Shown here in pieces: positions 1 to 5,729 of a stretch of 25,827 nt of DNA. The notes under the pieces are model-generated. The model worked only from the letters and a program-made list of their open reading frames with translations, made no database searches and was not told where the DNA came from. Position 1 is the first letter of the stretch. Each line of letters opens with the position of its first letter. Source of the DNA: an uncultured Eubacteriales bacterium (GTDB lineage: Bacteria > Bacillota > Clostridia > Oscillospirales > Acutalibacteraceae); assembly GCA_910580045.1 (NCBI GenBank), contig CAJTXF010000021.1, forward strand, positions 1 through 25,827, read 5' to 3'. Made by a program: the position numbers and the translations under genes.

Positions 1-89
1 GCCAGTGGCGACCGTCCCGAGCCGACCGAGGCGGAAGCCGAGACGACGAAAACTTTCACTTGGCTCGCTGTTAGGCGGTGCTTTTCGTC
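1..89. other. Window-edge sequence, no supported gene
   Basis: This lies just downstream of vorB on the minus strand, where operons of this type normally continue into the thiamine-diphosphate subunit. On the minus strand a GTG at about position 60 opens a frame reading VKVFVVSASASVGSG, which does not resemble that subunit. Its codons (TCG, GTC, CGG) also differ from the neighbouring genes. It may be another gene's start or a contig-edge artefact; I cannot tell which. Confidence 0.3.
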
Positions 90-1136
90 TCACACCAGCT
101 TTTGAATCTCCCCCAGCACCTCCGCCGGGGTGGGGATAATCCCCCCTGTCCGGCCAAAGAAATGCACCGGCACCTTACAATCTATGGCCAGCTTCACGTC
201 GTCCACCATCTGGCCCATGCTCATCTCTACGGTGAGGAAAGCCTTCGCGTGTTCCGCTGCCTTCCGCATGGCGTCCGCCGGGAAGGGCCACAGGGTGATG
301 GGCCGCAGCAGCCCTGCTTTCAGTCCCTGTTCCCGGGCCATGTCCACTGCGGAGCGCACCACCCGGGCTGAGGCCCCATAGGCCGTGACAACCAAATCCG
401 CGTCCTCGCACAGATACTCTTCTGCCTGCTGCTCCTGAGCCTTGATTTGCTCATAGCGCTGGTAGCGCTCTACCACCAAGTCTTCCAGTTTGTCCGGGGT
501 CAGGTACAAAGAGTTAATGACATGGTGCTCCCGTTTATTCTGGTGGCCGTCCGCGCACCAATCTTTTTCCGGCAGGGCCTGGCCGTTCTCCTCAGGCAGG
601 GTGACTGGCTCCATCATCTGGCCCAGCATACCGTCCGCCAAAATCATGGCAGGCATCCGCCAATGTTCAGCGGCGTCAAAGGCAGTGCTTACCAAATCCA
701 CCATCTCCTGGACTGTGGAGGGGGCAAAAACCAGAATCTGGAAATCCCCGTGGCCTGTGGCCTTGGTGGCCTGCCAGTAGTCAGCCTGAGAGGGCTGGAT
801 GCCCCCCAAGCCCGGCCCGCCCCGCTGAACATTGATAATCAGCGCGGGCAAATCAGAGCCGGCCATATAGGAGATGCCCTCAGATTTCAGGCTGATGCCT
901 GGGGAGGAAGAGGAGGTCATGGCCCGAACGCCGGCGGCGGAGGCCCCCAGCACCATGTTGATGGCAGCCACCTCAGACTCAGCCTGCAAATATGTACCGC
1001 CGATTTTGGGCATCCGCTTGGACATGTAGGCCGCAAGTTCTGTCTGCGGGGTGATGGGATAGCCGAAAAAGTGCTTGCATCCCGCCCGGATGGCGGCCTC
1101 GGCCAGGGCTTCGTTGCCCTTCATCAAAACTTTCAT
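90..1136 (-). CDS. vorB: 2-oxoacid:ferredoxin oxidoreductase, subunit VorB/KorA type
   Basis: This is the pyrimidine-binding (alpha-type) subunit of a 2-ketoacid:ferredoxin oxidoreductase. Such enzymes oxidatively decarboxylate branched-chain 2-oxoacids or 2-oxoglutarate to acyl-CoA and reduce ferredoxin in the cytoplasm. The 348-residue length is normal for separate-subunit VorB/KorA proteins. The N-terminal part carries the family's hallmark GYPITPQTE stretch (about residues 25-33), then GASAAGVRAMTSSSSPG (about 64-80), and the C-terminal transketolase-like domain follows. The gene lies 57 bases downstream of a small ferredoxin gene on the same strand, the usual order ferredoxin, alpha, then TPP subunit. 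The TPP and gamma subunits are not visible because the window ends. Substrate (2-oxoisovalerate versus 2-oxoglutarate) cannot be settled from sequence alone. The start is ATG preceded by GGAAGC, a modest ribosome binding site. Confidence 0.9.
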   Translation of the reverse strand: MKVLMKGNEALAEAAIRAGCKHFFGYPITPQTELAAYMSKRMPKIGGTYLQAESEVAAINMVLGASAAGVRAMTSSSSPGISLKSEGISYMAGSDLPALIINVQRGGPGLGGIQPSQADYWQATKATGHGDFQILVFAPSTVQEMVDLVSTAFDAAEHWRMPAMILADGMLGQMMEPVTLPEENGQALPEKDWCADGHQNKREHHVINSLYLTPDKLEDLVVERYQRYEQIKAQEQQAEEYLCEDADLVVTAYGASARVVRSAVDMAREQGLKAGLLRPITLWPFPADAMRKAAEHAKAFLTVEMSMGQMVDDVKLAIDCKVPVHFFGRTGGIIPTPAEVLGEIQKLV

Positions 1137-1193
1137 GGGTTATCTGCTTCCTTTCTTCGCGGGAAAAGGGCCGCGTTTGTCAGGGGTTTCAGG

Positions 1194-1400
1194 TTATTTT
1201 TCCACTGTAATGGCAGTGTCTGGGCACATGGCGGCACAGGCGGCGCAGGCCACGCACTTGTCCGGCTCCATCAGCTGGGCAGGGTGATAGCCCTTGCTGT
1301 TAAGGCGTCCGGTGTCCAGGGCGATGATGTGCAGGGGGCAGGCATTGGCACATAGGCCGCAGCCCTTGCACACAGCTTCATCCACCAGAATTCTGGGCAT
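1194..1400 (-). CDS. 2[4Fe-4S] ferredoxin subunit of 2-oxoacid oxidoreductase
   Basis: This 68-residue protein has two ferredoxin cluster motifs: CKGCGLCANACP (about residues 11-22) and CVACAACAAMCP (about 48-59). Each is CxxCxxCxxxCP and would bind one 4Fe-4S cluster. It is the electron-carrying delta-type subunit (VorD/KorD) that passes electrons from the TPP subunit to free ferredoxin. It is the first gene of the unit, with a strong AAGGAGG site about seven bases before ATG. The insert between the two motifs (residues 25-45) is typical of the oxidoreductase-associated class rather than short clostridial ferredoxins. Confidence 0.9.
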   Translation of the reverse strand: MPRILVDEAVCKGCGLCANACPLHIIALDTGRLNSKGYHPAQLMEPDKCVACAACAAMCPDTAITVEK

Positions 1401-1432
1401 ATAAGTTCCTCCTTTTATAGTGATATCTATGA

Positions 1433-1461
1433 TTTATATTACACCTGTCACAAAACTTGAA
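1433..1461 (-). promoter_or_regulatory. Putative sigma-A promoter for ferredoxin-vorB
   Basis: On the minus strand TTCAAG is followed 17 bases later by TATAAA, about 30 bases before the ferredoxin ribosome binding site. The -35 box is weak (3 of 6 matches), the -10 box good (5 of 6). Confidence 0.4.
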
Positions 1462-1509
1462 TTCTTTTTTGTGTCCCCAGCCCTCAGGGCGGGAGAACCT
1501 TTCTAAACA

Positions 1510-2208
1510 TCAGGGAAAGCCGGCCGGGGGCCCGGTGAAGGGCGGCTCCCAGGCGAATCGGACTATCCTCCGGATGGTACGGAACCCTTCCGGGGCCTCC
1601 TGACCCTTTAGGGCAAAGTCCGGCACAGTGGAGCAGAGCAGGGGCAGGCCTGTCAGCCGGGCAGTCTCCTGGGCAAAGCCCTGGGCCTCCTCCAGGCAGG
1701 CAAGGGTGGTCTCGGCCCCCAGGTGGGAGTTGTTCACGATTCCCGTGGCCCTCAGACGGCTGGCGGCCTCAATTTCTTTCAGCAGTGCGGCCGCCTCCTC
1801 TGGGCTCTGGCTTAGGGCCCGGTAGCGGTTGACAATATAGAGCATCTCATAGCCCATCTCAGCCAGGCGCCCGGCCAGCCCGCCCAGGGCTGTTGCGCCC
1901 GCATCGTCCCCCCCTGCGTCCAGGAACACCCGGCCGCTCTGGGGAGAAAAAATCGAGGCCAGCTCCGGCGGCAGAGTGGGCGTGTCCAGGGTTGTGCCCG
2001 CGAACACAGGGGCAATCACCCGCACCCCCTGCTGGACCAGCAGGGCTTTATATTCAGAAGAGCGGAAATAGGGGTTGACAATGTCCAAATCGCAGAGAGT
2101 GACTGGCCCAGGGGACTGGGCGGCAGTCAGAGCCAGGTTCAGGGCCAGGTTGGTCTTGCCGCAGCCATAGTGGCCGCAGAGGATGGTGATGGAGTGAGGA
2201 GCTGGCAT
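1510..2208 (-). CDS. P-loop ATP-binding protein (MinD/CobQ-like)
   Basis: This 232-residue cytoplasmic P-loop NTPase has a Walker A motif, GHYGCGKTN, near the N-terminus. A deviant second acidic motif, LCDLDIVNPYF (about residue 45), resembles the SIMIBI class (MinD/ParA/CobQ). I chose ATG at 2208 because AGGAGG lies eight bases upstream. A frame extending to 2253 has no such site and would add a basic leader foreign to the family. The gene ends about 110 bases upstream of the ferredoxin gene and is transcribed the same way. Proteins of this kind are often found beside 2-oxoacid oxidoreductase genes in Clostridia, which suggests a role in metallocluster or cofactor delivery. That role is inference; the biochemical function is unknown. 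Confidence 0.75.
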   Translation of the reverse strand: MPAPHSITILCGHYGCGKTNLALNLALTAAQSPGPVTLCDLDIVNPYFRSSEYKALLVQQGVRVIAPVFAGTTLDTPTLPPELASIFSPQSGRVFLDAGGDDAGATALGGLAGRLAEMGYEMLYIVNRYRALSQSPEEAAALLKEIEAASRLRATGIVNNSHLGAETTLACLEEAQGFAQETARLTGLPLLCSTVPDFALKGQEAPEGFRTIRRIVRFAWEPPFTGPPAGFP

Positions 2209-2559
2209 AGCGGGCCTCCTGAGAGAAAAATGTCTTACAAAATATTTTAGCACAAAAAGCGTGGGTTTTCAACAGGAAATCAGAAAGAGGGGGTCAGGCC
2301 CTGCCTCAGCCCAGGAAATCCCCTGCCTTGTACCGGGGCGGCTGTCCTATCACCATATGGGCGGGTTTGGATATTTTGTTAAAATAGTGTTCACGGAATG
2401 CGAACAAAAACTTCAAAATGCCGTGAAACCTATGTCATATTTCCAGAATATACTTGAACCATCGAAAGCGAAGGGAGGCGATAGACAACAGGAATAAAAA
2501 TTCCCAGCCGGGAATAAATATTATTTTGTCAACTATCATCTGATTTTCTTTTTCATCAA
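2209..2559. other. Gene-free stretch
   Basis: No convincing gene or promoter was found. A GGGAGG at 2474-2479 is not followed by a usable start codon. A small hairpin ATTCCC-AGCC-GGGAAT lies at 2500-2515, followed by an A/T-rich run. The stretch is more A+T-rich than its surroundings. Confidence 0.5.
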
Positions 2560-2970
2560 GGTCCGACCTTTACTGTCCCTTCTACCGGGCGAGACCGGCA
2601 AAAGCCGGAGCCGCGGCCCGCGGGCTGAGCCCAAGGAATGCCAGCCGCTGTGCCCGGTAGTTGCGGCAGACAAAAAATTCTCGCTCCTGCACTCTGTGTG
2701 CAGGGGCGTTTTTAGAGTTTTGCCTTTCTGCGTGGATGCAGAATCCATGTATTTTAAGGAAGTGCGGATTAAATCTGGTGCGCATATCGTGCAATCAATT
2801 TTTTCGTCAGAGTGCAAAGATTGAGTGCAGCCAATCTGGCGATTGGCAAACGAAAGCTGTGCACTATGAGGGAAAAAGTGCAAGCGAGATGCGTGCCAAG
2901 CCGCCAGGCGTGATTTAATCAGTGGTTCCTTAAAGAATTGAATGGCTGAATAGACTCTATTTTCCATCAT
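2536..2970 (-). CDS. Hypothetical ORF, possibly spurious
   Basis: An open frame of about 144 codons starts at ATG 2970 (or the adjacent ATG at 2967). An AAAGGGG stretch just upstream could serve as a ribosome binding site. The predicted protein is basic, rich in serine, arginine and histidine, and shows no domain, signal peptide or membrane segment that I recognise. Its second half lies opposite a plus-strand structure with a 9-bp closing stem and a strong terminator. That makes a fortuitous open frame over a structured RNA at least as likely as a real gene. Product unknown. Confidence 0.25.
   Translation of the reverse strand: MMENRVYSAIQFFKEPLIKSRLAAWHASRLHFFPHSAQLSFANRQIGCTQSLHSDEKIDCTICAPDLIRTSLKYMDSASTQKGKTLKTPLHTECRSENFLSAATTGHSGWHSLGSARGPRLRLLPVSPGRRDSKGRTLMKKKIR
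2560..2713 (+). ncRNA. Candidate structured RNA with intrinsic terminator
   Basis: Reading the plus strand, CTACCGGGC (2582-2590) pairs perfectly with GCCCGGTAG (2652-2660). Inside this closing stem sit CCGGC-AAAA-GCCGG (2595-2608) and GGGC-TGA-GCCC (2622-2632), so the element looks like a multibranch loop. About 20 bases later comes a strong terminator hairpin with five Ts. I matched it to no riboswitch or small RNA family I know (T-box, cobalamin, c-di-GMP, 6S and tmRNA hallmarks are absent). The 5' end is a guess and no clear promoter was found. Confidence 0.4.
2682..2713 (+). terminator. Rho-independent terminator
   Basis: CGCTCCTGCAC (2682-2692), a five-base loop and GTGCAGGGGCG (2698-2708) form an 11-bp stem with one G-T pair, followed by TTTTT. 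There is no plus-strand gene upstream within 2 kb, so it most likely ends a non-coding transcript. Confidence 0.65.
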
Positions 2971-3104
2971 AATTCCCCTTTCCCGAGGCAAATTAAAAAC
3001 GGGGCGAAAACCACAGGGTTTCAATCAGGGCCCAGCGGGACGGGGTTTTCATTATTTTTTTGAGAGCCCTGTCCCCGGCCAACGCCCCGGGAGAGGGTGA
3101 GAGA

Positions 3105-4232
3105 ATGAAGCGATTGAAAGGAAGCATAGTCTGCCGTGCTACCCACACCTTTGCTCTGAGCGTGGGCATCACGGCAATCTGTATGCTGGCGACCTTAAAG
3201 GTGCTGGGCTTGGAGAGCGGCCAGGCCAAGGCATCCTCCGCCAAAGAGATGCCCGCCGCCGCGGCTGCCAGCCTGTCCGCCCAGGAGCTGGAAGACCGGG
3301 TCATCCCCCTGGGGAAAGCCTTTGGCATCAAGCTCTATACGGACGGGGTTATTGTTGCCTCTCTGTCTGATATTTATACAGACACCGGAACCTGCTGTCC
3401 GGCCAGAGAGGCAGGGCTGCGGCCTGGGGATTACCTGCTGGAGGCCAATGGGGTCCAGCTGCCCAGCAACGGGGTGCTGGCCAAGGTGATTGGCAGGAGC
3501 CAGGGCGAAAGCATTACCTTCCGGGTGCGCCGGGGGGACGAGGACTTTGACGCGGTGGTCAAACCGGTTTACGGTGAGGGCGCTTTCAAAACCGGCATGT
3601 GGGTGCGGGACAGCGCGGCAGGCGTGGGCACCCTGACCTTTTATGACCCAGCCAGCGGAGGATTTGCCGGGCTGGGCCATGGCATCTGCGATGCGGACGC
3701 GGGCAGCGTGATGGCCCTGCGTGTGGGTGAGCCTGCGGAAATCACCCTGTGCGGTATTGTGAAGGGCCTGCCCGATGAGCCCGGCCAGCTGCGGGGATAT
3801 TTTTCCTCTGAGGAGCCCATAGGGCAGCTTTTGGACAACAACGAGACCGGTGTATACGGCACCCTGAATGAGGCGCCCCAGGGCGAGCTGGTGGAGGTGC
3901 TGGAGCGGGATGAGGTTTCTCCGGGCCCAGTGCAGCTGCTGGTGAGCATTGACGAGACAGGCCCCAAGCTCTATGAGGGGGAGATTGTGCAGGTGCAGAA
4001 CGCGGACCAGCCCACCCGGAACCTGGTGGTCAAGGTAACGGACTCACGGCTTTTGGAGGCCACAGGTGGCATTGTGCAGGGCATGTCTGGGGCTCCCATT
4101 CTGCAGGATGGCAAACTGGCCGGGGCAGTGACCCATGTCTTCACAGATGACCCCACCATGGGGTATGGGATTTTTGCCCGGACAATGGTAGAGCAGGAGA
4201 GAGCCGCCGCCCAGGCCCGGGACGCGGCATAA
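3105..4232 (+). CDS. spoIVB: SpoIVB-type serine peptidase (sporulation signalling)
   Basis: SpoIVB is made in the forespore and secreted into the space between the two membranes. There it activates the SpoIVFB protease that processes pro-sigma-K. This 375-residue protein has an N-terminal hydrophobic anchor (about residues 12-32), a PDZ domain (about 90-165, with AGLRPGDYLLEANG) and the S55 peptidase domain. Catalytic elements are visible: the histidine in GLGHGICD, an aspartate in KVTDSRLLEATGG and the serine in GMSGAPI. I chose ATG 3105, preceded by GAGAGGGTGAGAG; a frame open from 3060 lacks a site. The gene is followed by a terminator and stands alone. In many Clostridia it lies next to spo0A; the neighbour here is a MarR regulator instead. 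Confidence 0.92.
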   Translation: MKRLKGSIVCRATHTFALSVGITAICMLATLKVLGLESGQAKASSAKEMPAAAAASLSAQELEDRVIPLGKAFGIKLYTDGVIVASLSDIYTDTGTCCPAREAGLRPGDYLLEANGVQLPSNGVLAKVIGRSQGESITFRVRRGDEDFDAVVKPVYGEGAFKTGMWVRDSAAGVGTLTFYDPASGGFAGLGHGICDADAGSVMALRVGEPAEITLCGIVKGLPDEPGQLRGYFSSEEPIGQLLDNNETGVYGTLNEAPQGELVEVLERDEVSPGPVQLLVSIDETGPKLYEGEIVQVQNADQPTRNLVVKVTDSRLLEATGGIVQGMSGAPILQDGKLAGAVTHVFTDDPTMGYGIFARTMVEQERAAAQARDAA

Positions 4233-4245
4233 ATGAACGGCACAG

Positions 4246-4280
4246 GCCGGGTGGACGAATGTCTGCCCGGCTTGCTGTTT
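4246..4280 (+). terminator. Intrinsic terminator after spoIVB
   Basis: GCCGGGTGGAC (4246-4256), loop GAAT and GTCTGCCCGGC (4261-4271) form an 11-bp stem with two G-T pairs. The T-rich tail that follows is interrupted, so efficiency is uncertain. Confidence 0.55.
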
Positions 4281-4335
4281 CCTCTTGCGCGGACCGACGG
4301 GGATGTACTATAATAAAAAATCAAGGAAAAAGCAC

Positions 4336-4364
4336 TTGACAAAATTGGTTCTATATAGTACTAT
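4336..4364 (+). promoter_or_regulatory. Sigma-A promoter of the marR unit
   Basis: TTGACA (4336-4341), a 17-base spacer and TACTAT (4359-4364) make a near-consensus promoter. The expected transcription start, about 4370, falls right at the GGAGG ribosome binding site, so the mRNA leader would be only about 14 bases. Confidence 0.75.
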
Positions 4365-4366
4365 AT
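4353..4366. promoter_or_regulatory. Perfect palindrome over the -10 box, probable MarR operator
   Basis: ATATAGTACTATAT is a perfect 14-bp palindrome lying across the -10 element. MarR dimers bind such palindromes. Its position would block RNA polymerase, which fits autorepression of the regulator and the flavin-reductase gene behind it. Confidence 0.6.
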
Positions 4367-4383
4367 GAAAGGAGGCGAATCTT

Positions 4384-4905
4384 ACGGAGACGAAAACCGG
4401 TTTCCTTATCTCCCAAGTCAAGCGGCTCCAGGACCGGGTCTTTCAGCGGCTGCTGGCCAAAAGCGGTGTGGATGCCTTTAACTCACCCCAGGGCAGTATT
4501 CTCTATGTGCTGTGGGAAGAGGATAAGGTGCCCATCCGGGTGATTGCCCAAAAGACCGGGCTGGCAAAAAATACCCTGACCTCCATGCTGGCCCGTATGG
4601 AAGAGGCCGGGCTGGTGTGCCGGCAGGGCTCGCCGGAGGACAGGCGGCAGGTGCTGGTTGGCCTGAGCCCAAAGGCCAAAGAGCTGAAAAGGCAGTTCCT
4701 GGCTGTGTCAGAGGAGATGAACCAGCTTTTTTACCGGGGCCTCACCCAGGAGGACGCGTGCCTGCTGGACAGCCTGCTGGGGAGCATTCAGCGGAATTTG
4801 GAGGAGGCTGAGCGTGCGTTGAAGCAAGAAGCCTGTGAAAATCAGAGGGGCGCGGCCCCGGAAAGGGAAGAGCATGGCAAAAGTTCAAGGAGAGCTGGGG
4901 AATGA
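4384..4905 (+). CDS. MarR family transcriptional regulator with apparent ACG start
   Basis: This winged-helix regulator binds DNA as a dimer. The wing and recognition region are visible: VIAQKTGLAKNTLTSMLARM, then GLVCRQGSPEDRRQVLVGLS. The first canonical start codon, GTG at 4468, lacks a ribosome binding site and would remove the first dimerisation helix. The frame upstream of it reads ETKTGFLISQVKRLQDRVF, a good MarR helix 1. It is open back to a TGA at 4366, and the perfect GGAGG (4371-4375) is spaced eight bases from ACG at 4384, exactly where ATG is expected. I therefore place the start at ACG 4384 (173 residues). It may be a rare non-AUG start, a start-loss mutation or a sequencing error. 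The last 32 bases overlap the flavin-reductase gene, its likely target. Confidence 0.8.
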   Translation, partial: TETKTGFLISQVKRLQDRVFQRLLAKSGVDAFNSPQGSILYVLWEEDKVPIRVIAQKTGLAKNTLTSMLARMEEAGLVCRQGSPEDRRQVLVGLSPKAKELKRQFLAVSEEMNQLFYRGLTQEDACLLDSLLGSIQRNLEEAERALKQEACENQRGAAPEREEHGKSSRRAGE

Positions 4906-5494
4906 CTTCTGCACCCAGCAGCTATATCTTTATGGGAACTATGAGGAGGACGGCACGCCCCATTTTGGGCTGTTCTCCTGGTTCGGCTGGTGCTGGCTGG
5001 GAGAGGGGGCCGGAACCCTGGGGGTGATGGCCTGCATTGGGGAGGACAAGCTGACCAAAGACCTGATTCGCAAAACCGGCGTGTTTTCCGCCAACCTGGT
5101 CAGCGAGCCGCTGCTGCCCCTGGCCGACTATTATGGCTGCGTGTCCGGGCGGGGGAATCCGGACAAGATGAAGCGCCTGCCCACAGTGGAGTCCGGCCAG
5201 GTGTTGGCTGTGCCCACCATTGCGGAAAGCCCGGTGAGCGTGGAGCTGAAAGTCATCAAAGAGGAGCGGCTGGCCAGCGGCAGGCTGGAAAGCGGCGGGC
5301 AGAGCGAGAGCACCCTGTTCCTGTGCCAGGTGGAGAACGTGATGATAGAGGAGGGGCTGCAGGACCGCTCTGTGCCTTTTATCCAAAGGCTGAGGCAGGC
5401 CGCGCCGGTGGTGGCTTCGGGGGAAGAGCGGTACATCAGCCTCTCGGGCCAGGACTTGGGCGCCTGGGGAGAGCCCATGCAGAGCTTATCATAA
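4874..5494 (+). CDS. Flavin reductase family (FMN-binding split barrel) protein
   Basis: This 206-residue cytoplasmic protein resembles the flavin-reductase/NADH:FMN oxidoreductase-like family, which bind FMN in a split barrel. Family-like stretches are FGLFSWFGWC, GTLGVMACIGEDKLTKDLI, TGVFSANLVSE (about residues 65-75) and ADYYGCVSGR. The ATG at 4874 follows GGAAAGGGAAGAG. A GTG at 4835 in the same frame is possible but has no better site. It overlaps the end of the marR gene and is probably co-transcribed and controlled by it. The physiological substrate is unknown; MarR-flavoprotein pairs commonly respond to redox or phenolic stress (inference). Confidence 0.75.
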   Translation: MAKVQGELGNDFCTQQLYLYGNYEEDGTPHFGLFSWFGWCWLGEGAGTLGVMACIGEDKLTKDLIRKTGVFSANLVSEPLLPLADYYGCVSGRGNPDKMKRLPTVESGQVLAVPTIAESPVSVELKVIKEERLASGRLESGGQSESTLFLCQVENVMIEEGLQDRSVPFIQRLRQAAPVVASGEERYISLSGQDLGAWGEPMQSLS

Positions 5495-5507
5495 ACAGGA
5501 TGTTTAC

Positions 5508-5540
5508 AAAAAAGTTCTGGCCAATTGGCCAGACCTTTTA
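5508..5540. terminator. Bidirectional intrinsic terminator
   Basis: TCTGGCCAATTGGCCAGA (5516-5533) is a perfect palindrome flanked by an A-run on the left and CCTTTTATT on the right. As a hairpin with an AATT loop it ends the marR/flavin-reductase transcript and could work in both directions. Confidence 0.75.
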
Positions 5541-5558
5541 TTCGGGGGGTACCAAAAA

Positions 5559-5717
5559 GTATACATTTCTGCAAGGCTAAATTTTTTATAACTTGAGGTA
5601 AATTATACCACAAAATTTGCTGCTGTGCAAGGCTTGGTGCATAACTTTTTGTTTTTTGCTGAATTTCTCTTGCCTGTTTCAGCTTGCAGAAATGTATACC
5701 ATTCTGCAAGCTGAAAC
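5559..5717 (+). promoter_or_regulatory. Three-arm inverted repeats upstream of the SLH protein gene
   Basis: Arm L, GTATACATTTCTGCAAG (5559-5575), is perfectly complementary to CTTGCAGAAATGTATAC (5683-5699) in arm M. Arm M (5676-5691, GTTTCAGCTTGCAGAA) is also perfectly complementary to arm R (5702-5717, TTCTGCAAGCTGAAAC). L-M and M-R pairing exclude each other, and R ends exactly at the GGAGG ribosome binding site (5718-5722). A weak promoter, TTGCTG-17-CATAAC (5617-5645), lies between L and M; if it is used, only the M-R hairpin would be in the mRNA. Confidence 0.55.
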
Positions 5718-5729
5718 GGAGGAAGAAAA

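Noticed and set aside
2935..2975. Sigma-G-like promoter for spoIVB (GAATG and CATCATA)
   Set aside because: The spacing is 20 bases instead of about 17-18 and it lies over 130 bases before the start; too weak to call.
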